Source of the DNA: Streptomyces sp. P9-A4 | GTDB lineage: Bacteria; Actinomycetota; Actinomycetes; Streptomycetales; Streptomycetaceae | Reading direction: 5' to 3' | Assembly (NCBI RefSeq): GCF_036634195.1 | Contig: NZ_JAZIFY010000001.1 | Span: 2,242,501 to 2,306,500, forward strand | Length of the DNA stretch: 64,000 nt | Shown: positions 26,332 to 36,295 of the stretch, one piece after another | Layout of the letters: each line of letters starts with the position of its first letter | How positions within the stretch are numbered: the stretch's first letter is position 1 | Translations under genes and position numbers: made by a program | The notes under the pieces: generated by a model | What the model was told of the DNA's origin: nothing | The model's input: only the letters and a program-made list of their open reading frames with translations | Databases searched by the model: none

Positions 26332-26919
26332 ATGGCCGCCACCGAGACCCTGACCGCAGAGCGCATCCTCGAAGCAACCGAGGAGGTGCTGCGGCGGTAC
26401 GGGCCGGCGAAGGCGACCGTGGTGGACGTGGCGCGGGTGCTCGGTGTCAGTCATGGCAGTGTCTACCGCCACTTCCGCACGAAGGCGGCGCTGCGCGAGG
26501 CGGTGACCGAGCGGTGGCTCTCGCGGACCGAGAAGGCGCTCGCCGAGCTGACGGCGCAGCCGGAGCTGGCGGCGCCGGCCAAGCTGCACGACTGGTTCGC
26601 GCTGCTCTTCGAGGCCAAGCGGCACAAGGCGGGCGACGACCCGGAGCTGTTCGCGACGTACGGGGTGCTGATCGACGAGAACAGCGGCGTGGTCGACCAG
26701 CACGTCGGGATCCTGATCGACCAGGTCCGGTCGATCGTCGAGGAGGGGACCCGGGAGGCGGAGTTCGTCGCCCCCGACCCGGAGGCGACGGCCCGCGCGC
26801 TGTTCGACGCGACCGCCCGGTTCCACGACCCTGCGTACGCGCCGGAGTGGCGGCGGCCCACGATCGGGACCGAATTCGAGGCCGTGGTGGGCCTGTTGCT
26901 GCGAGGGCTGCGCGTCTGA
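26332..26919 (+). CDS. TetR-family regulator of the aldo/keto reductase
   Basis: The 195-residue regulator has its HTH in KATVVDVARVLGVSHGSVYR, then HFRTKAALREAV. LGVSHGSVYRHF is characteristic of a TetR subgroup often found beside oxidoreductases. The C-terminal domain is helical and lacks recognisable ligand residues. ATG 26332 directly follows the operator. It probably controls itself and the gene upstream. Confidence 0.93.
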   Translation: MAATETLTAERILEATEEVLRRYGPAKATVVDVARVLGVSHGSVYRHFRTKAALREAVTERWLSRTEKALAELTAQPELAAPAKLHDWFALLFEAKRHKAGDDPELFATYGVLIDENSGVVDQHVGILIDQVRSIVEEGTREAEFVAPDPEATARALFDATARFHDPAYAPEWRRPTIGTEFEAVVGLLLRGLRV

Positions 26920-27041
26920 CCCCCGCCGGGGCGCGCGTCGGCGGCATTTGAAGATCACTTGGAGCGGACTTGCCCGTTCCTTGTCCGGAACATGACTAGC
27001 CTTCTCCCGCACCGCGCCCGATTTCAGCACCAGGGGGAACC

Positions 27042-27806
27042 ATGTCCGACGCCTTGTCCGCACCCGGCGGGCCACCGGCCGCACCGGCCGACGGACAACC
27101 GGGGCAGCCCGCCCGCTCCGGAGGCTCCGCCGCGCTCGGCTGGATCCTGACCATCGGCCTCAATGTCGTCGCGCCGATCGTCACGTACAACACCCTGACC
27201 GAGAACCACGGTTGGTCCGAGTTCACCGCCCTGCTCGCCGGCAGTGTCTGGCCGGTCCTGGACAGCGCCATCATGGTCGCCTGGCGGCGCAAGGTCGACG
27301 AGTTCGCCGTCGTCACCCTGGTCTTCCTGGTGATCACGGCCCTGGTCTCGCTGATCGGCGCGCACACCGCCCGCGCGCTGCTCATCAAGGACTCGGGCGT
27401 GACGGGGCTGTTCGGGCTGCTCTGTCTGGTCACGCTGCTGGCGCCGCGACCGCTGATGTTCTACTTCGGCCGCAAGTTCGCGACCGACGGCACTCCGGCG
27501 AGCACGGCCTGGTGGAACGGCATGTGGCAGTTCGAGGGCTTCCGCTCCACGATGCGCACGATGACGCTGGTGTGGGGCGTGGCGTACGTGGCCGAGGCGC
27601 TGGTGCGGATCAGTCTGGCGTACACGCTGAGCACCGCGACCATGGTGACGCTCAGCCCGCTCATGATCTACGGCGTACTCGGCGTCCTCGGCGTGTGGAC
27701 GGCCTGGTTCGGCAAGCGCCGCGCGGCCGAGGGCGCGAGGCGCCAGGCGGAGGACCAGGCGGCAGCGGCAGCGGCGGCGGGAGCGGGAGCAGGCACGGGA
27801 GCGTAA
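27042..27806 (+). CDS. VC0807-like integral membrane protein
   Basis: This 254-residue protein has a Pro/Gly-rich N-terminus, about six hydrophobic helices (GWILTIGLNVVAPIVTYN, FAVVTLVFLVITALVSLI, GLFGLLCLVTLLAPRPLMFY, TLVWGVAYVAEALVRISLAY, MIYGVLGVLGVWTAWFG) and an Ala-rich charged tail. The NTLTEN...PVLDSAIMVAWRRKVDEF segment matches the VC0807 family, whose role is unknown. AGGGGGAA precedes ATG 27042. A strong terminator follows. Confidence 0.82.
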   Translation: MSDALSAPGGPPAAPADGQPGQPARSGGSAALGWILTIGLNVVAPIVTYNTLTENHGWSEFTALLAGSVWPVLDSAIMVAWRRKVDEFAVVTLVFLVITALVSLIGAHTARALLIKDSGVTGLFGLLCLVTLLAPRPLMFYFGRKFATDGTPASTAWWNGMWQFEGFRSTMRTMTLVWGVAYVAEALVRISLAYTLSTATMVTLSPLMIYGVLGVLGVWTAWFGKRRAAEGARRQAEDQAAAAAAAGAGAGTGA

Positions 27807-27846
27807 CTCCCGTCCGCCTGACCGCCGCAGCCGCCCGACTCCACGG

Positions 27847-27885
27847 GAAAGCCCCCGGTTCCGTCGTCCGGAACCGGGGGCTTTC
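27847..27885. terminator. bidirectional terminator before glyS
   Basis: GAAAGCCCCCGGTTCC pairs perfectly over 16 bp with GGAACCGGGGGCTTTC around a seven-base loop, between convergent genes. Confidence 0.88.
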
Positions 27886-27903
27886 GCGTGCCGCGTGAGC
27901 GGG

Positions 27904-29286
<1,383 letters not shown>

Positions 29287-29438
29287 GGTGCTCTCTTCAT
29301 TACGACGACGAAGTGCGAATGCCTCAGGTTACCGGCGCCCGCACCCCCCGTATCAAATCGGTTCGGTGACGAGGGCCCGCGCGGGGCGCGTGGGAGGTGT
29401 GCGCGGGAGCGCGTGGGGCGGGCCACAGCTACGACAAT

Positions 29439-29453
29439 TGACAATCGTTTCCA
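29439..29453. promoter_or_regulatory. Zur box 1
   Basis: TGACAATCGTTTCCA is a 15-base site close to the TGAAAATnATTTTCA-type dyad bound by actinobacterial Zur. Its reverse complement reads TGGAAACGATTGTCA. Confidence 0.65.
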
Positions 29454-29460
29454 TCTTTGT

Positions 29461-29475
29461 TGAAAATGGGTGTCA
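29461..29475. promoter_or_regulatory. Zur box 2, overlapping the znuA start
   Basis: TGAAAATGGGTGTCA is a second Zur-like 15-mer, 22 bases (about two helical turns) after box 1. It covers both possible ATG codons of znuA, so bound Zur would block initiation directly. Confidence 0.65.
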
Positions 29476-30440
29476 TGAACGTACGCCGCCTCATACCCCG
29501 TTCCGCGCTCGCCGGAGCCGTCGCCCTCGGTGCCGTCACCCTCTCCGCCTGCGGCGGAACCTCTGGTGCGGCCGACAAGGGCAGCGACGGCAAGCTGGAC
29601 GTGGTGGCGTCCTTCTACCCCATGCAGTACCTGGCCGAGCAGATAGGCGGCGCGCACGTCGCCGTCGACACGCTCACCAAGCCCGGCGTCGAACCCCACG
29701 ACCTGGAGCTCAAGCCGAGGCAGATCGGCGAGCTCGGCGAGGCCGACGTCGTCCTCTACCTCAAGGGCATCCAGCCCGCCGTCGACGACGCGATCGCCCA
29801 GGCCGGCGTCAAGAACACCGTCGACGCGGCCACCCTCACCACGCTGGAGAAGCACGGCGCCGAGGTCGGCCACGACCACGGCTCCGAAGAGGCCGGTCAC
29901 GACCACGGCTCCGAGGCCGGCGGCGACCCGCACATCTGGCTCGACCCCGTGAAGTACGCCGAGGTCGCCAAGGGAGTCGGCGCCGCGCTGGAGAAGGCGG
30001 ACCCGGACCACGCCGCCGACTACCGGAAGAACACCGACGCCCTGGTGAAGAAGCTCGGCGACCTGGACACCGCCTTCGAGACCGGCCTGAAGAACACCGC
30101 GACGAAGACCTTCGTCACCACCCACTCCGCCTTCGGCTACCTCGCCGAGCGGTACGGCCTGGACCAGGAGGGCATCTCCGGCGTCGACCCCGAGTCCGAG
30201 CCGAGCCCCGCCCGGATCAAGGAGATCCAGGACATCGCGAAGAAGGACAAGGTCACCACCGTGTTCTTCGAGACCCTCGCGAGCGACAAGACCGCGAAGA
30301 CCCTCGCCGGCGACACCGGTCTGAAGACCGACGTGCTCGACCCGCTGGAGGGAATCACGGACAAGTCGAAGGGCGATGACTACATCGAGGTCATGCAGTC
30401 CAACCTCGCCGCGCTGCAGAAGGCCCTCGGCGCCAAGTGA
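29466..30440 (+). CDS. znuA: zinc ABC transporter substrate-binding lipoprotein
   Basis: This ~324-residue cluster A-I binding protein has a lipoprotein signal with lipobox LSAC (VTLSACGG). Metal ligands include His in GVEPHDLELKPRQ, the His-rich loop GHDHGSEEAGHDHGSEAGG typical of zinc carriers, DPHIWLDPV, and TTHSAFGYLAERYG. It captures Zn2+ outside the membrane for ZnuBC. ATG 29466 and ATG 29475 are both possible. Neither has a clear ribosome binding site, so a leaderless transcript is likely. Zur boxes lie at the start. Confidence 0.95.
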   Translation: MGVMNVRRLIPRSALAGAVALGAVTLSACGGTSGAADKGSDGKLDVVASFYPMQYLAEQIGGAHVAVDTLTKPGVEPHDLELKPRQIGELGEADVVLYLKGIQPAVDDAIAQAGVKNTVDAATLTTLEKHGAEVGHDHGSEEAGHDHGSEAGGDPHIWLDPVKYAEVAKGVGAALEKADPDHAADYRKNTDALVKKLGDLDTAFETGLKNTATKTFVTTHSAFGYLAERYGLDQEGISGVDPESEPSPARIKEIQDIAKKDKVTTVFFETLASDKTAKTLAGDTGLKTDVLDPLEGITDKSKGDDYIEVMQSNLAALQKALGAK

Positions 30441-30466
30441 TCACCGCATCCCAGGAGGTACGAGCG

Positions 30467-31231
30467 ATGGAACCGGAACCCGTCATTTCCGTCCGCGGAG
30501 CCTCGGCGGCCCTCGGCGCCCGGCCCGTCCTCCGGGGCGTCGACCTCACCGTGCGCCGCGGCGAGGTCGTCGCGCTGCTCGGCGCCAACGGCTCCGGCAA
30601 GTCCACCGCGGTCCGCTCGGTCATCGGCCAGGTGCCGCTGACGGGCGGCACGATCGAGCTGTTCGGCACCGACCGGAAGCGGTTCCGCGACTGGGCCCGG
30701 GTCGGCTACGTGCCGCAGCGCACCACCGCCGCCGGCGGCGTGCCCGCCACGATCCGCGAGGTCGTCTCCTCGGGGCGGCTGTCCCGCAAGAAGCTCGGCT
30801 GGCTGTCCAGGGCGGACCGGGCCGCCGTCGAGCGGGCCATCGACCTCGTCGGCCTCGCCGACCGCGCCGGGGACTCCGTCTCCGCGCTCTCCGGCGGCCA
30901 GCACCAGCGGGTCCTGATCGCCCGCGCGCTCGCCTCCGAACCGGAACTCCTGATCATGGACGAGCCGATGGCGGGCGTGGACCTCGCGAGCCAGGAGATC
31001 CTGGCCGCGACCCTGCGCGAGCAGGTCGCGGGCGGCACCTCGGTCCTCCTCGTCCTGCACGAGCTGGGCCCCCTGGAGCCGCTGATCGACCGGGCGATCG
31101 TGCTCCGCGACGGCTGCGTCGTCCACGACGGTCCGCCGCCCGAGGCCGTCGGCCAGCACGCGCTGCCCGGCCACGACCACGTACATCCGCACGCGGCCGG
31201 CGAGCCGCTCCGCACGGGACTGCTGAGCTGA
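30467..31231 (+). CDS. znuC: zinc ABC transporter ATPase
   Basis: The 254-residue ATPase has Walker A in LLGANGSGKSTAVRSVIG, signature LSGGQHQRVLIARALA, Walker B LLIMDEPMAGVD, and H-loop LLVLHELGPLEPL. The His-rich C-terminus (GQHALPGHDHVHPHAAG) is common in zinc importer ATPases. ATG 30467 is preceded by AGGAGG. The earlier in-frame ATG at 30437 overlaps znuA and has no such site. It energises ZnuB uptake. Confidence 0.95.
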   Translation: MEPEPVISVRGASAALGARPVLRGVDLTVRRGEVVALLGANGSGKSTAVRSVIGQVPLTGGTIELFGTDRKRFRDWARVGYVPQRTTAAGGVPATIREVVSSGRLSRKKLGWLSRADRAAVERAIDLVGLADRAGDSVSALSGGQHQRVLIARALASEPELLIMDEPMAGVDLASQEILAATLREQVAGGTSVLLVLHELGPLEPLIDRAIVLRDGCVVHDGPPPEAVGQHALPGHDHVHPHAAGEPLRTGLLS

Positions 31232-31233
31232 TC

Positions 31234-32127
31234 ATGGACTTCCTCGAACCGGCCTTCATGCAGCGGGCGCTCCTCGCGGCCGTCCTCGTCGGCATCACCG
31301 CCCCCGCCGTCGGCATCTACCTGGTGCAGCGCCGCCAGGCGCTGATGGGCGACGGCATCGGCCATGTCGCCATGACCGGCGTCGGCCTCGGCTTCCTCCT
31401 GAACTCCAGCCCGGTCTGGATGGCGACCCTGGTCGCCGTCGTCGGCTCGGTGGCGATGGAGCTGATCAGGGCGTACGGGAAGACCCGCGGCGACCTCGCG
31501 CTCGCGCTGCTCTTCTACGGCGGCATGGCGGGCGGCGTCCTGCTGATCAACCTCTCGCCGACCGGCTCCAACGCCAACCTCAGCTCGTACCTCTTCGGCT
31601 CGCTCTCCACGGTGTCCACCGAGGACATCACCGCCATCGCGATCCTGGCGGCCTTCGTCGTCCTGGTCACCGTCGGTCTGCGCAGGCAGCTCTTCGCCGT
31701 CAGCCAGGACGAGGAGTTCGCCCGGGTCACCGGTCTGCCGGTGCGCGCCCTCAACCTGCTGATCGCGGTCACGGCGGCGGTGACCGTCACGGTCGCCATG
31801 CGGGTCGTGGGCCTGCTCCTGGTCAGCGCGCTGATGGTGGTGCCGGTGGCGGCGGCCCAGCAGCTGTCGAAGTCCTTCCGCGCGACCTTCGTCCTGGCGG
31901 TGGCGACCGGCATCGTGGTCACCCTGGCGGGCACGGTCACCTCGTACTACCAGGACGTACCGCCCGGCGCGACGATCGTCCTGTACGCGATCGGGGTCTT
32001 CATCGTCCTGACCCTCCTCGCCACCCCGCTCGCGAAACGGCGGGCACGGGCGGCGGAGGTGGCCGCGGCCGGGTGCGACGTACCGGTTCCGGCCACCCGG
32101 CGGCCGACGGACGACGTGAAGGTCTGA
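31234..32127 (+). CDS. znuB: zinc ABC transporter permease
   Basis: This 297-residue ABC-3 family permease has about eight helices and starts two bases after znuC. Family landmarks are IYLVQRRQALMGDGIGHVAM, ALALLFYGGMAGGVLLINL, AVSQDEEFARVTGLPV, and VGLLLVSALMVVPVAAAQQ. It forms the membrane channel of the zinc importer. The charged Arg/Ala-rich tail is longer than usual. Confidence 0.95.
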   Translation: MDFLEPAFMQRALLAAVLVGITAPAVGIYLVQRRQALMGDGIGHVAMTGVGLGFLLNSSPVWMATLVAVVGSVAMELIRAYGKTRGDLALALLFYGGMAGGVLLINLSPTGSNANLSSYLFGSLSTVSTEDITAIAILAAFVVLVTVGLRRQLFAVSQDEEFARVTGLPVRALNLLIAVTAAVTVTVAMRVVGLLLVSALMVVPVAAAQQLSKSFRATFVLAVATGIVVTLAGTVTSYYQDVPPGATIVLYAIGVFIVLTLLATPLAKRRARAAEVAAAGCDVPVPATRRPTDDVKV

Positions 32128-32198
32128 TCCGGTCAGGCCTCGGCGCCACGGGAAACTGGCAGAATGGCGGGGGCAGACAAGCATTCAAGGAGGCCCCC

Positions 32199-32609
32199 GT
32201 GGTGACGGCAGGACCCCCCGTACAAGGCCGCTCGACCAAGCAGCGGGCCGCCGTGTCGGCGGCGCTGAACGAGGTGGACGAGTTCCGCAGCGCCCAGGAG
32301 CTGCACGACATGCTCAAGCACCGCGGCGACTCGGTCGGCCTCACCACCGTCTACCGCACGCTCCAGTCCCTGGCGGACGCGGGCGAGGTCGACGCGCTGC
32401 GCACGAGCGAGGGCGAGACGGTGTACCGCCGCTGCTCGACCGGCGACCACCACCACCACCTGGTCTGCCGCGTCTGCGGCAAGGCCGTGGAGGTGGAGGG
32501 CCCGATGGTGGAGCAGTGGGCCGAGACGATCGCCTCGGAGCACGGCTTCGTGAACGTGGCGCACACGGTGGAGATCTTCGGGACGTGCGCGGACTGCGCG
32601 GAGAAGTGA
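32199..32609 (+). CDS. zur: zinc uptake regulator (Fur family)
   Basis: This 136-residue Fur-family repressor has a winged helix containing SAQELHDMLKHRGDSVGLTT, then VYRTLQSLADAGEV. The metal sites include DHHHHLVCRVCG and the C-terminal CADC that makes the structural zinc site. With Zn2+ bound it represses znuABC through the tandem boxes at 29439-29475. AAGGAGG lies just before two consecutive GTG codons (32199 and 32202). The first matches the N-terminus of the S. coelicolor protein as I remember it. It is 71 bases downstream of znuB. Confidence 0.95.
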   Translation: MVTAGPPVQGRSTKQRAAVSAALNEVDEFRSAQELHDMLKHRGDSVGLTTVYRTLQSLADAGEVDALRTSEGETVYRRCSTGDHHHHLVCRVCGKAVEVEGPMVEQWAETIASEHGFVNVAHTVEIFGTCADCAEK

Positions 32610-32631
32610 CCCCGGCGGTGACCTGACATAC

Positions 32632-32669
32632 GAGGGGCCCGCACCGGAGGAATCCGGTGCGGGCCCCTC
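32632..32669. terminator. terminator after zur
   Basis: A perfect 17-bp stem (GAGGGGCCCGCACCGGA with its complement) closes a GGAA tetraloop. It lies between the convergent zur and YcxB-like genes. Confidence 0.9.
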
Positions 32670-32675
32670 GTCGTC

Positions 32676-33194
32676 TCAGGCGTGGGTGATGTTCCGGTCC
32701 AGGATCGCCCGCAGCCGGTCGGCGTCGGCCGGGCCGGCGAGCCCGCGCTTGGGCAGGTAGGCGAAGCCGGTGCCGGACTGCTGGGCCGTGAGCAGCACGA
32801 AGAGCCGGGGTGTCTCCACGTACCGCGGCAGCAGCCCCCACCGGATCGTGGTCTCCGTGTCCCGGGAGGTCCACCGGGCCCCGTCCTCGCCGACGACGGC
32901 CGTGGCGTCGCCCTGGGACCTGATCAGCCGGAAGACGATCCGGGCCGTCAGCCAGGGCTGCGCCTCCGCACAGCCCACGGCGAGGAGGCCGAGCGCCAGC
33001 AACAGGGCCGTCGTACCCGGTTCCGGCGAGGGCGGCAGCAGGGCCAGGCCGGCGACCAGGAAGGCGAGCACGCCGCCGCCCCAGGCGGTCCACCGCAGCA
33101 GCCGCCACCAGACGGTCGCCCGCAGCCGGACCCGTACGGCCTCCTTCACGTCGCCGAGGTCGGGCGAATAGGCGAGTACGAGCTGTTCGTCCAT
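32676..33194 (-). CDS. YcxB-like membrane protein
   Basis: This 172-residue protein has two adjacent hydrophobic helices (GGGVLAFLVAGLALLPP and TTALLLALGLLAVGCAEAQP) and a C-terminal PH-like beta domain (ARWTSRDTETTIRWGLLPRY, LFVLLTAQQSGTGFAYLPKR). This is the layout of the YcxB family of unknown function. It is the third gene of the recO-uppS unit, 22 bases after uppS. Confidence 0.78.
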   Translation of the reverse strand: MDEQLVLAYSPDLGDVKEAVRVRLRATVWWRLLRWTAWGGGVLAFLVAGLALLPPSPEPGTTALLLALGLLAVGCAEAQPWLTARIVFRLIRSQGDATAVVGEDGARWTSRDTETTIRWGLLPRYVETPRLFVLLTAQQSGTGFAYLPKRGLAGPADADRLRAILDRNITHA

Positions 33195-33216
33195 GGTGAT
33201 CCCCCCCGGGTTCCGC

Positions 33217-34041
33217 TCAGGCCTTGTCGAGTACGGCCATGTCGGCCGGGTCGACGCCGCCGAAGCGGCGGTCGCGCTGGGCGAACTCGACGCAGGCCCG
33301 CCACAGGTCGCGCCGGTCGAAGTCGGGCCACAGCACGTCCTGGAAGACCATCTCGGCGTACGCGCTCTGCCAGATCAGGTAGTTGGAGGTGCGCTGCTCA
33401 CCGCTGGGCCGCAGGAAGAGGTCCACGTCCGGCATGTCCGGGTAGTACAGGTACTTCTGGATCGTCTTCTCGGTGATCTTCGCCGGGTCGAGCCGGCCCG
33501 CCTTGACGTCCTCGGCCATCGCCTGCGCCGCGTCCGTCAGCTCGGCGCGACCGCCGTAGTTCATGCAGAAGTACAGCGTCAGCTTGGTGTTGTCCTTGGT
33601 CTGCTCCTGGGCGACCTGGAGCTCCTTGGCCACCGACTTCCACAGCTTCGGCATGCGGCCCACCCAGCGCACCCGGACGCCGAGCGAGTCGAGCTGGTCG
33701 CGGGACTTGCGGATGAAGTCGCGGTTGAAGTTCATCAGGAAGCGGACCTCTTCGGGCGAGCGCTTCCAGTTCTCGGTGGAGAAGGCGTACAGCGAGATCG
33801 ACCCCACGCCCATCTCGATCGCGCCCTGGAGCACGTCGAGCACCTGCTCGGCGCCGACCTTGTGCCCCTCGGTGCGCGGCAGCCCGCGCTCCTTCGCCCA
33901 GCGGCCGTTGCCGTCCATGACGATCGCGACGTGTTCCGGGACCAGCTCCGACTGGAGCTTCGGCGGGTGGGCGCCGGACGGGTGCGGCTCGGGGGTGCTG
34001 TACTCCCGACGCTGGCGCCCGAGAAGTCGTGCGATGGCCAT
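33217..34041 (-). CDS. uppS: isoprenyl (cis-polyprenyl) diphosphate synthase
   Basis: This 274-residue cis-prenyltransferase makes the polyprenyl carrier for cell-wall synthesis. Motifs: [20 protein letters not shown] with catalytic Asp, [17 protein letters not shown], and the pyrophosphate/Mg site [20 protein letters not shown]. The N-terminal ~30 residues are a charged, Pro-rich extension. It follows recO by 13 bases and probably shares its transcript. Confidence 0.96.
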   Translation of the reverse strand: MAIARLLGRQRREYSTPEPHPSGAHPPKLQSELVPEHVAIVMDGNGRWAKERGLPRTEGHKVGAEQVLDVLQGAIEMGVGSISLYAFSTENWKRSPEEVRFLMNFNRDFIRKSRDQLDSLGVRVRWVGRMPKLWKSVAKELQVAQEQTKDNTKLTLYFCMNYGGRAELTDAAQAMAEDVKAGRLDPAKITEKTIQKYLYYPDMPDVDLFLRPSGEQRTSNYLIWQSAYAEMVFQDVLWPDFDRRDLWRACVEFAQRDRRFGGVDPADMAVLDKA

Positions 34042-34054
34042 GGCGATGGATCTC

Positions 34055-34804
34055 CTAGCTCTTCTCTACGTACCGCAGGGAGCGCAGGCCGCGCTCCAGG
34101 TGCCAGTGCAGATAGGCGGACACGAGCCCACTGCCCTCCCTGACGTGACGCGGCTCGCACGCGTCCGCCGTCTCCCAGTCGCCGGTGAGCAGCGCGCTGA
34201 GCAGGCCGATGGCCTCCGCAGAGGGTACGACGCTTCCGGGCACCCGGCAGTCGCCGCAGATGACCCCGCCCGCCCCGACCGAAAAGAACCGGTTCGGCCC
34301 GTGAATTCCGCATTTCGCACAGTCCTCGAAGCTCGGCGCGTAGCCGTTCACGGCGAGGGAGCGGAGGAGGAAGGCGTCCAGGATGAGGTGGGGGGCGTGC
34401 TCACCCCTGGCGAGGGTCCGCAGACCGCCCACGAGCAGCAGGTACTGCTGTACGGCGGGCTCGCCCTCGTGGTCGGTGAACCGTTCCGCCGTCTCCAGCA
34501 TCGCGGTGCCGGCGGTGTACCGGGCGTAGTCGGTGACGATGCCGCCGCCGTAGGGGGCGATCGTCTCGCTCTGGGTGCAGAGCGGCAGCCCGCGTCCGAC
34601 CAGCTCACTCCCCCGGGCGAAGAACTGCACGTCCACGTGCGAGAACGGTTCGAGTCGCGCGCCGAACTTCGACTTGGTCCGCCGGACGCCCCGCGCGACG
34701 GCGCGTACGCGTCCGTGACCGCGCGTGAGGATCGTGATGATGCGGTCCGCTTCACCCAGCTTCTGGGTGCGCAGCACGATGCCGTCGTCGCGGAACAGAC
34801 TCAT
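34055..34804 (-). CDS. recO: DNA repair protein RecO
   Basis: The 249-residue RecO acts with RecR to load RecA at gaps and in strand annealing. The OB-fold N-terminus ([40 protein letters not shown]) precedes a helical domain with a four-cysteine zinc site in CAKCG and ICGDC. It is the first gene of the recO-uppS-YcxB unit. Confidence 0.96.
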   Translation of the reverse strand: MSLFRDDGIVLRTQKLGEADRIITILTRGHGRVRAVARGVRRTKSKFGARLEPFSHVDVQFFARGSELVGRGLPLCTQSETIAPYGGGIVTDYARYTAGTAMLETAERFTDHEGEPAVQQYLLLVGGLRTLARGEHAPHLILDAFLLRSLAVNGYAPSFEDCAKCGIHGPNRFFSVGAGGVICGDCRVPGSVVPSAEAIGLLSALLTGDWETADACEPRHVREGSGLVSAYLHWHLERGLRSLRYVEKS

Positions 34805-34874
34805 GGGCCCATTCTCGCGTACGGGAGGAAGGACCCGGACCGGGAGTCGCGGACCGGGCCCTTCCCCGCCCGCG

Positions 34875-35090
34875 TCAGGACACCTCGCCCCGGCTCCGCG
34901 CGTTCACATGCGCGGTGGCCGCGCTCAGCCGCTCGGCCGAGGTGGCCTCCCGTACGTCCTCGGGCTCCACGTCCCACTCGCGCCCGCCACCCAGCGACCG
35001 GATCTGGACGTAAGGGCCCTCGTGGCCCATGACCCTTCCGACCCGCCCGGTGCGGATCTCCACGACGTACGACCCGATGGGCAGCGTCAT
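34875..35090 (-). CDS. 71-residue protein of unknown function
   Basis: This small protein begins TLPIGSYVVEIRTGRVGRVM, a beta-rich segment like an SH3-type barrel, and ends in an acidic helix (EPEDVREATSAERLSAATAH). It is not secreted. Its ATG overlaps the stop of the upstream small gene by four bases (ATGA), so the two are co-expressed. I recall relatives as paired hypothetical genes in Streptomyces, often near DNA-binding proteins, but none is adjacent here. Confidence 0.72.
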   Translation of the reverse strand: MTLPIGSYVVEIRTGRVGRVMGHEGPYVQIRSLGGGREWDVEPEDVREATSAERLSAATAHVNARSRGEVS

Positions 35091-35311
35091 GACCTGCTCT
35101 CCTCCTCCGGCAGTAGGGCGGCGGCGAGGAGCCGGGCCGTTTCCACCGTGCAGCGTCCCAATTCGACGAGCGGCCTCGGGGGCTCCGCGGAGAGCGTGAC
35201 GGCGTCGAGCCCGAGCGAGGGAAGCGTGATTCCCGCCCTGGCGAGCGCCTCGCGCAATTCCGTCACGGCCTCTTGTGCGGCTTCGAGTGTCCCCGTGGTC
35301 GTCGTCTTCAT
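35087..35311 (-). CDS. 74-residue helical protein of unknown function
   Basis: The protein has an amphipathic helix (TLEAAQEAVTELREALARAG), a short strand with LPSLGLDAVTLSAEPPRPLV, and a second helix (GRCTVETARLLAAALLPEEE). ATG 35311 has GGAAG in front and is preferred over the upstream ATG 35350. It is translationally coupled to the 71-residue protein. The function is unknown, and it may be the regulatory or DNA-proximal half of a two-protein module. Confidence 0.68.
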   Translation of the reverse strand: MKTTTTGTLEAAQEAVTELREALARAGITLPSLGLDAVTLSAEPPRPLVELGRCTVETARLLAAALLPEEESRS

Positions 35312-35799
35312 GATGTCTTCCTTCACCAACGTATGCCTTTCTGAATCCATTTCCCGCTTCGCCTCACCAGGGTGGCGGCGGATCCGTAGAATCGGCAGAC
35401 GCGCAGGCCGTACAACTGCGGCGCAGGCTCGGGGAGTTAGTTCATTACTAAAGGAGGCGCAGGACGGGGCTCCCCGGGGGAACCGGGTGCACGGGTGTTC
35501 GTTTCGGGCGTGTACATCGGCCTGTTCGAGCAGTGAATTCGAAAGCCGCGGCGGGATGCGGTGATGAGAATCGACGAGTCCTACAAACCGGCGGTATTTT
35601 CGAACGAACCCGGCGCAGACTCATCAACAAGTCGCCGTACGCGCCCTATTTCCATCGGGGACGCTCCCCGATGATCCGGCGGTGGTGAAGCGTGCACAGC
35701 CCGCACGTCGTCACCCTGCGGAACCAACCGGCCACTTATCGCTAGGATCTCGGGCGTTGCCGCCGCACTCGCGCGGTGGACCGAGACAAGGGCATCGCC
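35312..35799. other. intergenic region with a possible tiny ORF
   Basis: About 490 bases separate the small-protein pair from the monooxygenase-like gene. Base composition is lower in GC in 35430-35600. A short dyad TTAGT-TCAT-TACTAA lies at about 35436-35449, followed by AGGAGG with no ORF start at a fitting distance. The only notable frame is the 36-codon ORF at 35564-35674, listed separately. Confidence 0.35.
35564..35674 (+). CDS. possible 36-residue peptide
   Basis: The ORF ATG 35564 to TGA 35674 encodes MRIDESYKPAVFSNEPGADS and an Arg/Thr/Ser-rich tail. It has no convincing ribosome binding site, no third-position GC bias and no family I recognise. The YKPAVFSNEPG stretch resembles a RiPP leader only superficially, and no maturation genes are nearby. 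Low confidence. Confidence 0.15.
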   Translation: MRIDESYKPAVFSNEPGADSSTSRRTRPISIGDAPR

Positions 35800-36093
35800 A
35801 TGGCCATCATCGTCACCTTCGAGTTCCCCGGCGCCGGACAGGAGCTCTACGACGCGGTCATCGACCGCATGACCGGAGGGCAGGGCTTCACGCGGTTCGC
35901 GGACGTCTCGAACCCGGGCCTGATCTCCCACGCGGCGGGGCCGTCCGAGAGCGGTTTCCGGGTGACGGAGGTCTGGGAGAGCACGGAGGCGCTCGAAGCC
36001 CACGCGAAGGCCTTCGGCCCGGTCCTGGCCGACCTCGGCCGGGCGGACATCCAGCCCACGATCATCCCGGCGTACAACGTCGTCGTCGGCTAG
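35800..36093 (+). CDS. ABM-like (dimeric alpha/beta barrel) protein
   Basis: The 97-residue protein has the size and pattern of antibiotic-biosynthesis-monooxygenase-like ferredoxin folds: strand AIIVTFEFPGA, helix ELYDAVIDRMT, strands SHAAGPSESGFRVTEVWES, helix TEALEAHAKAFGPVLADL. No catalytic residues are recognisable, and many such proteins are of unknown role. ATG 35800 is preferred; GTG 35776 in frame would add eight residues. Confidence 0.75.
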   Translation: MAIIVTFEFPGAGQELYDAVIDRMTGGQGFTRFADVSNPGLISHAAGPSESGFRVTEVWESTEALEAHAKAFGPVLADLGRADIQPTIIPAYNVVVG

Positions 36094-36295
36094 GGACGGT
36101 CCGGGCAGCCGCCGCGAGTGCCGTGCGGCGCGGCTCCGCCCGCCTCCGCGAGGGCGCCCACGTGCGGCCCATAATGGCGCTGATGGCCCCGGTCGGCCGC
36201 GGCCTGGCGGGCGGCGGGCCCTTCGGGATCGGGTGGCCGGCCGCCGAAACGCTCACCGGCTGACCGGACACCACCGGATCGCCCGCACGACGCAC

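Noticed and set aside
35448..35630. Minus-strand 60-codon frame between small genes
   Set aside because: Arg/Pro-rich low-complexity translation with no start signal; typical of noncoding high-GC DNA.
35564..35674. Lasso-peptide precursor
   Set aside because: The YxxP resemblance is weak and no B, C or E maturation genes lie nearby.
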